Below are positions 47,259-55,939 of a stretch of DNA of 64,000 nt, in pieces. A program made the position numbers and the translations under genes. The notes under the pieces were generated by a model. That model searched no databases. It had not been told where the DNA came from and saw only the letters and a program-made list of their open reading frames with translations. The DNA is from Actinomadura syzygii (GTDB taxonomy: Bacteria; Actinomycetota; Actinomycetes; Streptosporangiales; Streptosporangiaceae), in NCBI RefSeq assembly GCF_008085905.1, contig NZ_VSFF01000013.1, positions 62,001 to 126,000 on the forward strand, in the 5' to 3' direction. Every line of letters begins with the position of its first letter. The stretch's first letter is position 1.

Positions 47259-48629
47259 ATGCCGACGCGGGCCCTGGATGTGACGGAGGCGTTCAACCGC
47301 CTGCTCGCCGAGAACCCGGACGAGGCGGCGGAATTCCTCAGCCCGTCGCCGGTCTCCCCCGGCCGGGCCATGGGAGAGTTCATCGAGCTGGGATACCGCC
47401 TGGACGAATGGCGGCACACCGTCACGCCGCAGATCCTGTCCCGGGGCGCGGTCGATTCGCTGGAGCGGGGCGTCCGGGCGGTCATGGCGGGCATCGACCA
47501 ATTGCTGCGCGCGACTTTCGAGGACGATGCCGAAAAGGCGGCCGAGGCTCTTCAGATCGAGCGCTGGAAGATGGGTCTTCTGCATGTTGCGCGGCGCCAG
47601 GATTGGGCGCGGATCGCTCGTCCCGACGTCATCTGGCACGGGGACGTTCCGCGGCTTCTCGAACTGAACGCGGGCACCTGGCTCGGCGGGCTCGGCGAAA
47701 GCGACCTGCTCGCCCGCGCGCTTGTGGGGTGGCCGCGAGCGGAGCGTTTCCTGAAAGAGGCCGGGGTCTGTTCCGTCGATACGGTCAGTTCGCTCGCCGA
47801 GCACGTTCTGGCGTCCGAACGGCTCCGGCCGGACGATCTCGTGGTGATCGCCTACTGGGCGGACGGGCACGACAACATGCCCCCGGTGTTCCGCCGCGCG
47901 CTGGAGTCGCAGGTCAGGCGGGGCGGGCTCAACGCCGTGGTCGCGCCGATCGAGGAACTCGACCTCACCGGGCATCACATCACGCTCGAAGGAAACCGTG
48001 TCGCGGCTGTCTACCGGTTCTTCGAGGAAGTCGAAGACGACCACCCGGAAAGGGCCGGGCGGTGGCGGCGGCTGCTCAACTACATCGCCGCCGGACGAGT
48101 CGTCCTTGTCGGCGATTTCGTCGGTGACGTGTTCGCCAACAAGACGTTGCTGGCGATGCTCTCCGAGGCCGCCGACAACGGCACCGTTCCGAACGCGGCC
48201 GATGTTCGCAACGTTCTGCCCTGGACTCGCCTCCTGGCGGACGGACGAACCACCCGCGACGGCGCGCCAATCGACCTCCTCGACCATTGTTCGCGGCACC
48301 GGGACGGCCTCGTCCTTAAACCGGTCGACGGATACGGCGGCGCGGACGTCGCCTTTGGCGCGACGATGGCGGAGTCGGAATGGGCGCGGAGCATCGACCG
48401 CGCGCTCGATGACGACCGCCTCTGGGCGGTGCAGCGTTTCGTCCCATCGGAGACGGAACGCCTCACCTCCTTCCAGGGCGGGCGAATGCGAGCGGCGCCC
48501 GCGCGTTCCGTCACCGGCGCCTTCTTCGTCGGCCGCCGTTTCGCGGGCGGGATACGCCGTTGGGCGACGAGCGAACTGAACGTCAATCCCGTGTGCGGTT
48601 CCGGAGAGGGGAGCGTCTTTGTCCGATGA
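47259..48629 (+). CDS. ATP-grasp-like ligase (circularly permuted/glutathionylspermidine synthase-like)
   Basis: The 456-residue protein has VIWHGDVPRLLELNAGTWLGGLGESDLLARAL, matching the substrate-side motif of circularly permuted ATP-grasp enzymes (ELNxGxxxGG). Later come DDLVVIAYWADG, an acidic FFEEVEDDHPE stretch, LVGDFVGDVFANKTLLAMLSE, a Lys-containing nucleotide segment DGLVLKPVDGYGGADVAFG, and an ending with SELNVNPVCGSGEG, where Asn and Glu could bind Mg. Such enzymes form amide bonds using ATP. The product is unknown. ATG 47259 is chosen, with a weak GGAAGC upstream. The stop overlaps the SDR gene. Confidence 0.75.
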   Translation: MPTRALDVTEAFNRLLAENPDEAAEFLSPSPVSPGRAMGEFIELGYRLDEWRHTVTPQILSRGAVDSLERGVRAVMAGIDQLLRATFEDDAEKAAEALQIERWKMGLLHVARRQDWARIARPDVIWHGDVPRLLELNAGTWLGGLGESDLLARALVGWPRAERFLKEAGVCSVDTVSSLAEHVLASERLRPDDLVVIAYWADGHDNMPPVFRRALESQVRRGGLNAVVAPIEELDLTGHHITLEGNRVAAVYRFFEEVEDDHPERAGRWRRLLNYIAAGRVVLVGDFVGDVFANKTLLAMLSEAADNGTVPNAADVRNVLPWTRLLADGRTTRDGAPIDLLDHCSRHRDGLVLKPVDGYGGADVAFGATMAESEWARSIDRALDDDRLWAVQRFVPSETERLTSFQGGRMRAAPARSVTGAFFVGRRFAGGIRRWATSELNVNPVCGSGEGSVFVR

Positions 48630-49374
48630 CGTCCGCGACACAGGACTGAAAGGGCGGCGCGTGCTCGTGACCGGCGCGTCCACCGGAATCGGTGAGGCGA
48701 TCGCGCGGGACCTCGCGGGGCGCGGCGCGCACGTCGCCGTGCTGGCGCGGCGGGCCCGTCCCCTCGAAGCACTGGCCTGCGAGATCGGCGGCGTCCCCGT
48801 CCAGGCCGATCTCAAGGACCCCGACGCCGCCGCCGACGGGGTGGCCGCTGCCGCCTCCGGGCTGGGCGGCGGCCTGGACGCGCTGGTCAACAACGCCGGG
48901 ACGTTCCGCCTCGGCTACGTCACCGACGGGCTCACCTCGGACTGGCAGGACATGGTGGAGGTGAACATCCTCGGCCTGCTCGCCGTGACCCGGGCGGCCG
49001 TCCCGCACCTGGCGCGGAGCCCGCGCGGCCAGATCGTCAACATCGGGTCGATGAGCGGCCGCCGCGTGTCCCATCCGGCGAGCGGCGTGTACGCGGGGAC
49101 GAAGCACGCCGTCCACGCCATGAGCGAGGCGATCCGCTGCGAACTGCACGACAAGGGCATAAGGGTCACCGTCATCGCGCCGGGCCTGGTCAGGACGAAC
49201 CACGGCGGCTACATCACCGACCCCGCCCTCCGCGCGGACGCCGAACGCGACCAGCGGGAGGAGGGACTCGACCCCCGCGACGTCGCCGCCCAGGTGCGCC
49301 ACGTGCTGTGCACCCCGCCGGACGTCCACCTCACCGAGATCGCAATGTTCTCCGCGCGTCAGTATCCGAGCTGA
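48619..49374 (+). CDS. Classical short-chain dehydrogenase/reductase
   Basis: This is a 251-residue SDR with TGASTGIGE at the cofactor loop, NNAGTF, the Ser of NIGSMSG, YAGTK (YxxxK), and PGLVRTN. The basic residue after beta-2 (VLARRARP) suggests NADP preference. The TTG at 48619 starts inside the ATP-grasp gene, with GGAG upstream, so the two are co-translated. The oxidoreductase probably modifies the substrate or product of the ligase, which is inference. It is convergent with the operon ending at 49359, overlapping by 16 bases. Confidence 0.92.
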   Translation: MSDDVRDTGLKGRRVLVTGASTGIGEAIARDLAGRGAHVAVLARRARPLEALACEIGGVPVQADLKDPDAAADGVAAAASGLGGGLDALVNNAGTFRLGYVTDGLTSDWQDMVEVNILGLLAVTRAAVPHLARSPRGQIVNIGSMSGRRVSHPASGVYAGTKHAVHAMSEAIRCELHDKGIRVTVIAPGLVRTNHGGYITDPALRADAERDQREEGLDPRDVAAQVRHVLCTPPDVHLTEIAMFSARQYPS

Positions 49375-49985
49375 GCCTCGCGTTCCAGCATGTCGGCGGC
49401 GGCGCGGATGCGGAGGCGATGGTACGCCTCGTTCAGTTTCAGCAGCGAGTGCGTCGTGCAGTGGGGCGTTAGGAAGTGCTGTGCGAGCCGCGTTCGGTGC
49501 GCTTGCCATTCCTGGCGGGGGTCCGGGCGTAGGCGGGTGGAGATGGGGAGTACCGCGTCGTCGGACGGCTGGGGCGGGAGGGCGTCGGCCCAGCGTTCAG
49601 CGGCGTCGAGCGAGTGAAGGGCGTCTGCCTCGGTGCTGGGCGGGCGTGTGGTCCAAGCGACTGCGCGGGTTCGGACGTCTAGCGCCACGGTGCTGTACGC
49701 GGCTTCGGCGATCAACAGGAAGGCGCGGGCGGGCAGTGCCTCGCAGGCGAGCATCGTCAGGGCCGGGTCGCCGCCGTCCGGGCGCGGCTCGGTGACGGGC
49801 AGGACGGTGACGGCGGGCCGCCCGCCCCACACCGGCAAGCCGCGCAGATACTCCTCGGCATCGTCCGCGCCTGCGCCGCACGTCGGGCAGCGCAGCACCC
49901 TTGCGACCAGCGGCGTCATCTCGCGCGAGCGGAGGAAGAAGACCGCCGCCTCGCGCCGCGCCATACGCTCGACGACCGCCGTCAC
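49359..49985 (-). CDS. Hypothetical protein with a Cys pair, last gene of the PIG-L operon
   Basis: The 208-residue cytoplasmic protein begins VTAVVERMARREAAVFFLRS. It has CPTCGAG (one CxxC), then a mixed region with VTVLPVTEP and ALPARAFLLIAEAAYSTVALDVRTRAVAW. The helical C-terminus is rich in Arg, Leu and His (HRTRLAQHFLTPHCTTHSLLKLNEAYHRL). A single CxxC with several His could bind a metal. I do not recognise the family. GTG 49985 overlaps the previous gene's stop as GTGA. Confidence 0.75.
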   Translation of the reverse strand: MTAVVERMARREAAVFFLRSREMTPLVARVLRCPTCGAGADDAEEYLRGLPVWGGRPAVTVLPVTEPRPDGGDPALTMLACEALPARAFLLIAEAAYSTVALDVRTRAVAWTTRPPSTEADALHSLDAAERWADALPPQPSDDAVLPISTRLRPDPRQEWQAHRTRLAQHFLTPHCTTHSLLKLNEAYHRLRIRAAADMLEREAQLGY

Positions 49986-51103
49986 ACCGGACACGCGGCC
50001 CCGCTGTGGTCGGACGACCCGCGAGCGCACCCCGCCGCGCAGATCGCCGCGTACGCCGCGCGGGCGTCCGCCGCCGGACGGGCCCGAAGCCCCGAGTCGA
50101 TCCACGATTCCAGCGCCGCCGTCCGCAGCGCAGCCCGGACGGGTCCGTCCGCCACCGGGCGAGCCCCGGAACGCGCGAGGTCCGCACCGAGCAGGTAACC
50201 GGCGGCCCAGACCTCGGTCGCTTCCGCGACCGTGACGCCGCCCGCGACAAGGCCGCTGGAAAGGAAATCCGCGAAACCGTCGAGTATCGTGTCCGGATCG
50301 AAGCCCGCGACACCGCACCAGTCGTGCCAATACCAGCCGTACGGGTGGGAGACGTATTCGTCCGCGCCCGGACGCACGAACCTGATCAGGCAGCGGGACC
50401 CGCGCAATTCCACGGTGAATTCGTGCGGCCCGCCGGTGAACCCGGCCTCATCCGGCGAGTCGGCCCAGTGCCCTGGCGGCAGGCGCAGACCAGGGGCCAG
50501 GACGGTCCCGTGCCGCGAGCCGTCCAGGTCGTTGCCCGCCAGGCTCGGATGGTCGGTGTGGTCGACAAGATGCGGGATCGTCGCGGTCATGGGCAGGCCG
50601 CGCCGGTTGCGGAAGTCGATGATCGCCTCGTCGTCGTCCCCCCAGAACGCGTCGTCGGGCAGCCGGGACAGGTGCTCGGCCAACGCCCGCGCCTCCCGGA
50701 CGGGCAGCACCAATCCCAATGTCGGCGTCCACTCATAACGAGAAAGCGGCGCCCAGGCGCGTCCCGCCATAGCGGCCTTGCGCGTCAAATAGGAATTGTG
50801 CGGGCTGTTCCAATTGACGCACAACGCCAGCCCGAAGCCGGGACGATGCGCGATGGCCTCGGTCAGTTCTCTGGCGAAGCCGGGGACCGGCACGACGTCG
50901 TCCTGCAGAACGAGGTGGTGGGTGGCGTCGGCGGTGATCGACGCCCAGGCGCGCTTGGCCGTCCGCAACGCGCTGGGCGGGCCGCCGGGGCGGGGGTCCT
51001 CGATGACCCTCGGGGCCAGCGGGGCGCACGACCTCAGCAGTCCGGGCAGCAGCGCGGCCCGGCGCGGATGATGCATGATCACCGCGCTGAGCCGGACGGT
51101 CAT
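49982..51103 (-). CDS. Glycosyltransferase-like protein (GT-A fold candidate)
   Basis: The 373-residue protein starts MTVRLSAVIMHHPRRAALLPGLLRSCAPLAPRV, a Rossmann-like opening of nucleotide-sugar transferases. HHLVLQDDVVPVPGF (an acidic DD metal site like that of GT25) follows, then FGLALCVNWNSPHNSYLT and DDAFWGDDDEAIIDF. The second half (about 210-373) contains aromatic-rich EYVSHPYGWYWHDWCGVAG and an Ala-rich helical tail. Family assignment is tentative. ATG 51103 overlaps the PIG-L stop, so deacetylation and sugar transfer are likely coupled. Confidence 0.7.
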   Translation of the reverse strand: MTVRLSAVIMHHPRRAALLPGLLRSCAPLAPRVIEDPRPGGPPSALRTAKRAWASITADATHHLVLQDDVVPVPGFARELTEAIAHRPGFGLALCVNWNSPHNSYLTRKAAMAGRAWAPLSRYEWTPTLGLVLPVREARALAEHLSRLPDDAFWGDDDEAIIDFRNRRGLPMTATIPHLVDHTDHPSLAGNDLDGSRHGTVLAPGLRLPPGHWADSPDEAGFTGGPHEFTVELRGSRCLIRFVRPGADEYVSHPYGWYWHDWCGVAGFDPDTILDGFADFLSSGLVAGGVTVAEATEVWAAGYLLGADLARSGARPVADGPVRAALRTAALESWIDSGLRARPAADARAAYAAICAAGCARGSSDHSGAACPV

Positions 51104-51846
51104 CGCGCCATCCGCCACGCGGCCTCGTGGCCGAGGAGCGCCGTCCACCGCCGCGCGTCGGCGGGGCCGAGCCCGAGCGCCGGGAGCTGGCTGCGGTACG
51201 CCCTGACGGCACCCGCCTTCCGCTCCCGCTCGTCGGCCGTGAGCCGGACGGCCCGCCCGACCAGCGCGTCCGGGTCGACGCCGGTGCACACCAGCTCATC
51301 GATGACCCACCGGTCGGGATCGAGGTACTCGGCGGGCTCAGCGCCGGTGACCCAGGTCGGCCAGCCGTGCACGATCGTGTAGGGGAGGTCGGCGTAGAGG
51401 TGGACCGGCGTGGCGCGGTCACCGGCGGCGTCCAGCGCGGCGAGGACGGCCCGCCGCAGCGCGACGTGGTCGGGGTGGCCGCCGATACCGGCCGGGATCC
51501 AGATCTCGGCCGCGCCCGCGATCTCGGGCCGGAGGCGGTCGGCCAGCCGTCCGAGGTCGAGCTCGCCGGTGCGGAACTCGTCCTCCGGCTCGTCGAGGCG
51601 ACGCCGAGCACAGCCCAGCGCGGACATGGCCGCGTCGTCCTCGGCCAGCCGCTCCCGGTGCCGCTCCGCGGCCGAGCGCGCCCGGGTCAGCCGTCCCCAT
51701 TCGGTGTGCTCGACGCTCCCCGGCGGCGCGCCCGCGAACACCGTCACGACCTCCGCGTGCGGGCGCGTGAGCTGCACGGACGCCGACAGGACGGCGTCGT
51801 CGAGGTGGGGGGAGAACACCCGCACCGCCCCTTCGGCGGCGGCCAC
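51100..51846 (-). CDS. PIG-L family deacetylase
   Basis: The 248-residue enzyme has the PIG-L/MshB/LmbE zinc motifs PHLDDA (13-18) and GGHPDHVA (with the HPDH His), plus the acidic residue in FAGAPPG-type context. The family removes N-acetyl groups from GlcNAc-containing molecules such as mycothiol precursor, GlcNAc-PI, or glycosylated metabolites. It lies between the TPR gene (2-base gap) and the glycosyltransferase-like gene (ATGA overlap). A sugar substrate made by the downstream protein is plausible inference. Confidence 0.93.
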   Translation of the reverse strand: MAAAEGAVRVFSPHLDDAVLSASVQLTRPHAEVVTVFAGAPPGSVEHTEWGRLTRARSAAERHRERLAEDDAAMSALGCARRRLDEPEDEFRTGELDLGRLADRLRPEIAGAAEIWIPAGIGGHPDHVALRRAVLAALDAAGDRATPVHLYADLPYTIVHGWPTWVTGAEPAEYLDPDRWVIDELVCTGVDPDALVGRAVRLTADERERKAGAVRAYRSQLPALGLGPADARRWTALLGHEAAWRMAR

Positions 51847-51848
51847 GG

Positions 51849-52814
51849 CTAGGCGCCTTCCGGGGTCGGCAGGCCGCCGAGCAGGGACCCGGTGGCGCGC
51901 GTGTGCGGATGGTCCGCGCCGAGCACGCGGCGGCGGCGCCGCAGGACGTCGGCGAGGAGCGCGTGGGCGGCGGTGGCGTCGCCGGTCACCGCGGTCCAGC
52001 GGGCCAGTTCGTGGCCGGTCGTGAGCGTGCGCGGGTGATCAGGGCCCTGGACGTCCCGGCGGATCGGCAGCAGCTCTTCGAGGAGGGCGCGGCCGGTCGC
52101 CGGGTCCCCGGCCTCGGCCGTCCAGCGGGCCAGTTCGTGCCGGGTGGTGAGCACGCTCGCGTTGCGCGGCCCCCACGCCGCCTCGCGGAGGGGCAGGAGC
52201 TCGCGGAACAGCGCGACCGCCTCGCCGGGGCGGCCGACGAGGCCCGTCCGGCGGGCGATCTCGTGCCGGGTGGTGAGCGCGTCGGGATGCTCGGCGCCGT
52301 GCAGCCGGACGCGGACGGCGAGGAGCGCGTCCAGCGTTTCGAGGGCGGTCTCGTGGCCGCCCGCCTCGCCCGTCCAGTAGGCGAGCCGGTGCCGCGTGGT
52401 GAGGGTGTCGGGGTGCTCCGCGCCGAGGACCCGCGCCCGGACGGGCAGGAGGTCGCGGCACCGGTCGGCCGCGCCCGCGAAGTCGCCGCATTCGCCGGTC
52501 CAGAAGGAGAGGTTCTGGCGGCAATGGAGCGTGTTCGGATGTTCCGGGCCCGCGACCCTTTCCCACTCGGGCAGATATTCCCGGAAAGCGCGCAGCGCGT
52601 ATTGCGGGTCGCCCGCCTCCCCGATCCAGTGCGCGTGGAAGTCGCGGGTGGTCAGCGTCTCGATATGGGCGTGGCCGTAGTGGTCGGCAAAGCGCGGGAG
52701 CAACGTTCCGAGGAGGGCGATCGCGCGGGACGTATCGCCCCCGTCGCCGAGCCGGTCGGCGTGCTCTCTCCGCTGCCGCAGTTCCCGATCACCTAATGAT
52801 TCGGCGGTTGTCAA
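51849..52814 (-). CDS. Tetratricopeptide-repeat protein
   Basis: The 321-residue protein consists of about seven kinesin-light-chain-type TPR units of 42 residues, each with (G/A)xEHPDTLTTRHxLAxWTGEAG-like sequence. The first is divergent (ALLGTLLPRFADHYGHAHIETL). TTG 52814 has AGAAGG 6 bases upstream and is preferred; TTG 52841 is an alternative. It is probably a scaffold that binds peptides or proteins. It is the first gene of the operon TPR, PIG-L, glycosyltransferase-like, unknown. Confidence 0.88.
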   Translation of the reverse strand: MTTAESLGDRELRQRREHADRLGDGGDTSRAIALLGTLLPRFADHYGHAHIETLTTRDFHAHWIGEAGDPQYALRAFREYLPEWERVAGPEHPNTLHCRQNLSFWTGECGDFAGAADRCRDLLPVRARVLGAEHPDTLTTRHRLAYWTGEAGGHETALETLDALLAVRVRLHGAEHPDALTTRHEIARRTGLVGRPGEAVALFRELLPLREAAWGPRNASVLTTRHELARWTAEAGDPATGRALLEELLPIRRDVQGPDHPRTLTTGHELARWTAVTGDATAAHALLADVLRRRRRVLGADHPHTRATGSLLGGLPTPEGA

Positions 52815-53000
52815 GAAGCACCTTCTCGGGGGGCCGTACAACTGCTGATGATCTTACACAACAATGGACCGGGACAGCGGCGCGTCGCCGCGGCCGGGCG
52901 GTCGCGCGCTGTACCGTCGTCCTGCCGGGCGAAGGGGCCGCCGCGCCGACCTCGTCCCGGACGTGGAGCCCAGGCACAGGTGGCGACCGGGGGTTGGCTC

Positions 53001-53729
53001 GTGCGTGCGTCCGAAATGCGACGACCCGTCGCGCCGTCCGCCGAGCCGGGCGCGGGCCGGTGGCGGCGGGTCGCCGCGCCCCTCGCGCTGGCCGCCGCGC
53101 TGGCGGTGTGGACCCTCCTCGTCCTGGTGGGAGGCCCGGTCATCCACCTGGACGTGACGATCAGGGACGCCGTCGTGCACGCCACCGCGGACGGAGGATG
53201 GCCCACTCCGACGCGCGCGGCCCGCGAGTACGCCGAGGTCGGCGACCCGCTCGCGGCCGGGACGGTACTGGCCCTCGTCGCCCTCGTCCTGGCGTTCCTC
53301 CGGCGCGACGTCCGGCCGATGCTCTACGCCGTGGCGGCCGTGTCGCTGCTGGTCGTCACGGTGCTGATTCCCAAACTGCTCTACCACCGGACGGGCCCCA
53401 ATCCCGCCGATCCGGGAAACAGCGGGACCGGGTTCTACCCGTCCGGCCACACCACCACATTCCTCACCCTTTACGGGACCGCGCTGATCCTCGCCGCCTG
53501 GCCGCTGACGCGCTGGAAACTGTCCGCGATCGGAGCCGTCATCGCCGTCGCGGCGGGCTCGTACGGAACGGCGTTGGTGTGGTGCAACTACCACTGGACG
53601 AGCGACGTGATCGGCGGCTGGCTGCTGGGCCCCCTCATCCTGTGGACGGTATTCGCCGTGAAAACCACCGCCCGCGTGATCGACCGGCTCGCCGAATTCA
53701 CCGAACGCGCGAAACCGCCGAAACGCTGA
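53001..53729 (+). CDS. PAP2-family membrane phosphatase
   Basis: The 242-residue protein has about six membrane helices and the type-2 phosphatidic acid phosphatase motifs KLLYHRTGP (KxxxxxxRP-like with GP), PSGHTTT, and NYHWTSDVIGGWLLG (HxxxD region). Such enzymes dephosphorylate lipid pyrophosphates such as undecaprenyl or phosphatidic acid. GTG 53001 has GGGGG upstream; ATG 53016 is an in-frame alternative. The last residues are basic and cytoplasmic. It is convergent with the GntR gene. Confidence 0.92.
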   Translation: MRASEMRRPVAPSAEPGAGRWRRVAAPLALAAALAVWTLLVLVGGPVIHLDVTIRDAVVHATADGGWPTPTRAAREYAEVGDPLAAGTVLALVALVLAFLRRDVRPMLYAVAAVSLLVVTVLIPKLLYHRTGPNPADPGNSGTGFYPSGHTTTFLTLYGTALILAAWPLTRWKLSAIGAVIAVAAGSYGTALVWCNYHWTSDVIGGWLLGPLILWTVFAVKTTARVIDRLAEFTERAKPPKR

Positions 53730-53739
53730 CTCGGCCCAC

Positions 53740-54477
53740 CTACGTGGCGGAGCGGCGCGGGGACTTCAACCCGAGGTGGATGCGGTACCGGTCGGCCCGG
53801 TAGGTGGAGAAGGCGACCTCGGCGCAGATCCCGCGGCTGTACGTCCGCTGCCGCAGGAAGAACACGGCGGCGCCCGGCGCGACGCCGAGCGGCGTGGCGT
53901 CCTCGCGCCCGGCCGGGCCCGCCTCGATCGTCTGGTCGCCCTCGTCCATGACGATCCCGAACTCGGTCTCCAGCACCTTGAACAGGGAGCCGCCGGGCGC
54001 GCGGCGCTCGAACAGGTCCGGCCCGAGGGACGCCGGGACATGAGAGCGTTCCACCGCCATGGGCTCGCCGTCCGCGAGCCGCAGCCGCTCCAGCACGTGC
54101 ACGGACAGCCCGGGCGCCGCGCCGAAGTACCCGGCGAGGCGCGCGTCGGCCTCGATCGTCCGGGCGCGGAGGTCGACGCAGCCGGGCGCCATGCCGAGGG
54201 CGCGCATGTCCTCGGTGAAGGACACCAGCTCCTTCGGCATCCACACCTTCGGCCGCGCCACGAACATGCCCTTCCCCTGGACGCGGCGGAGGCGCTCCTC
54301 GGCGACGAGCTGGTCGACGGCCTGCCGGACGGTCGCCCGCGACAGCCCGAACCTGCGGCAGAGGTCGCGCTCGGACGGGACGGGCGCCCCCACCGGCAGC
54401 CGGTCGTTCTCGATCATGTCCAGCAGGATGGCGCGGAGCTGGAGGTACTTCGGCACGGGCCCGGAGGGATCGATCAC
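53740..54477 (-). CDS. GntR-family regulator with UTRA domain (HutC type)
   Basis: The 245-residue regulator has the GntR winged helix KYLQLRAILLDMIENDRLPVG, VPSERDLCRRFGLSRATVRQAVDQLVAEERLRRVQGKGMFVA. The UTRA ligand domain includes SFTEDMRALG, RLADGEPMAVERSHVP and PLGVAPGAAVFFLRQRTYSRG. GTG 54477 gives the usual MIDPSGPVPKYLQL start. HutC-type regulators bind sugar phosphates or amino-acid derivatives. It is separated from the SDR gene by 47 bases in the same orientation. Confidence 0.93.
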   Translation of the reverse strand: MIDPSGPVPKYLQLRAILLDMIENDRLPVGAPVPSERDLCRRFGLSRATVRQAVDQLVAEERLRRVQGKGMFVARPKVWMPKELVSFTEDMRALGMAPGCVDLRARTIEADARLAGYFGAAPGLSVHVLERLRLADGEPMAVERSHVPASLGPDLFERRAPGGSLFKVLETEFGIVMDEGDQTIEAGPAGREDATPLGVAPGAAVFFLRQRTYSRGICAEVAFSTYRADRYRIHLGLKSPRRSAT

Positions 54478-54524
54478 CCTTCATGCATATCCGATCATCG
54501 TCCGATCCGGCGGCGATGAGCCGA

Positions 54525-55259
54525 TCACCAGGGCACGTGCCCGCGGTCGTTGAAGAAGCCGCCGGTCTGGACCGCGTCCGCGGACGCGGCCAGGTCCACG
54601 ATGATCCGGGCGCCCTCCTCGACGGTCCGGGCGCCGCGGTGGCCGGTGAGGTCGGTGGCGGTGTAGCCGGGCGTCGCCGAGTTGATCGCGATGTGCGCGA
54701 GGTCCGGGTCCCTGGCGAAGGCGCGGGCGTACTGCACGGTCAGCATGTTCAGCGCGGCCTTCGACGCCGCGTACGCCATCCGCCGGTCGGCGTCGCCGCC
54801 GAAGTCGGCGCCGCCGCTCGTCAGCCCCATCGACGCCGTCGTGCTGGACACGTTGACGATCCGCGGCGCGGCCGACGCGCGCAGCAGCGGCAGCATCGCG
54901 TGGACGAGCGTGACGACGCCGAACACGTTGACCTCGAAGGTCTCGCGCAGCTCGGCCGCCGTGGTGTCGGCGGGGAGCCGGTCGACGACGGTTCCGGCGT
55001 TGTTGACCAGCACGTCGAGGCGTCCGTGGTCGCGGCGCAGCCGGTCCGCCACCGCCTCGACGTCGGCGGCGTCGGTGACGTCGAGGCGCACCGGGACGGC
55101 CGTCCCGGCGCCGCCGAGGTCATCGGCCGCCGCCGCGCCGCGGTCCGGGTCGCGGCTGCCCATGAACACCGTCATCCCGCAGCCGAGGAGCTGCCGGGAC
55201 GTCTCCTTGCCGAGCCCCTTGTTCGCGCCGGTCACGAGCGCCACCTGCCGGTCGGCCAT
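54525..55259 (-). CDS. Short-chain dehydrogenase/reductase
   Basis: This is a 244-residue classical SDR with VTGANKGLGKE, acidic/basic turn GSRDPDR (NADP-like), NNAGTV, VNVSSTTASM, YAASK with catalytic Tyr and Lys, and the family ending SADAVQTGGFFNDRGHVPW, common in carbonyl reductase-like SDRs. It is divergent from a TetR-type gene with a small palindrome in the spacer, so the pair is likely a self-contained stress or detoxification unit. Confidence 0.93.
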   Translation of the reverse strand: MADRQVALVTGANKGLGKETSRQLLGCGMTVFMGSRDPDRGAAAADDLGGAGTAVPVRLDVTDAADVEAVADRLRRDHGRLDVLVNNAGTVVDRLPADTTAAELRETFEVNVFGVVTLVHAMLPLLRASAAPRIVNVSSTTASMGLTSGGADFGGDADRRMAYAASKAALNMLTVQYARAFARDPDLAHIAINSATPGYTATDLTGHRGARTVEEGARIIVDLAASADAVQTGGFFNDRGHVPW

Positions 55260-55302
55260 GCTTCGCCCCTTCCTCCGTTGATGTTACGACCTGCATCTCA
55301 AT

Positions 55303-55315
55303 ATACAAGCTGTAT
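55303..55315. promoter_or_regulatory. Operator-like palindrome between SDR and TetR genes
   Basis: ATACA-AGC-TGTAT lies 10 bases before the TetR ATG, in an AT-rich patch (TATACAAGCTGTATC). The site is well placed for autoregulation and for control of the divergent SDR. Confidence 0.6.
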
Positions 55316-55324
55316 CATGACTGG

Positions 55325-55933
55325 ATGGTGAGGGAAACGGGACTGCGGGCCGCGAACGTGCAGCGGACGAGGCGCGGGATCCTCGACGCGGCCCGGCGGC
55401 ACCTCGTCGCGTCCGGCTACCACCGGCTCAGCCTGGAGGACGTCGCCGCCGACGCGGGCGTCACCCGGGTCACCATCTACCGGCACTTCGAGTCCAAGCT
55501 CGGCCTGCTCGACGCCGTCGGCGAGGACCTCGCGCAGCGGTCGGGGCTGGTCGCCGGGATGCGGGAGGCCGCCGGGATCGGCGACCCGGCCGCCGCCTTC
55601 ACCGCGATGGTCGGCGAGCTGTGCCGGTTTTGGGGCACCGACCCGGAGCTGCTCCGGCGGCTGATCAGCCTCTCCGCCGTCGATCCCGAGGCGCATCAGG
55701 TCGTCGCCGGACGGGAGGACTGGCGGCTGCGCCGGATCGGCGGGTTCGTGCGGCGGCTGGCGGACGCCGGACGGCTCCAGGAGCCGTTCGGCGTCCGCCA
55801 GGCCACGGTCGTCGTCGGGACGGTCACCGGCTTCCCGGCCTGCGACGAGATCGCCACCCGGCTCCGCGCCGACCTGACCGGGCTGGGCCGGACGCTGCTG
55901 CCCCTGCTCGGCAGCGTCGTCCGGCTCGACTGA
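55325..55933 (+). CDS. TetR-family regulator
   Basis: The 202-residue protein has a TetR HTH: RRGILDAARRHLVASGYHRLSLEDVAADAGVTRVTIYRHFESKLGLLDAV. The helical C-terminus contains the ligand pocket (about 65-195). ATG 55325 follows the palindrome at 55303. It is convergent with the MFS gene at 55940, with a 6-base gap. It probably represses the SDR. Confidence 0.92.
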   Translation: MVRETGLRAANVQRTRRGILDAARRHLVASGYHRLSLEDVAADAGVTRVTIYRHFESKLGLLDAVGEDLAQRSGLVAGMREAAGIGDPAAAFTAMVGELCRFWGTDPELLRRLISLSAVDPEAHQVVAGREDWRLRRIGGFVRRLADAGRLQEPFGVRQATVVVGTVTGFPACDEIATRLRADLTGLGRTLLPLLGSVVRLD

Positions 55934-55939
55934 CCTCGG

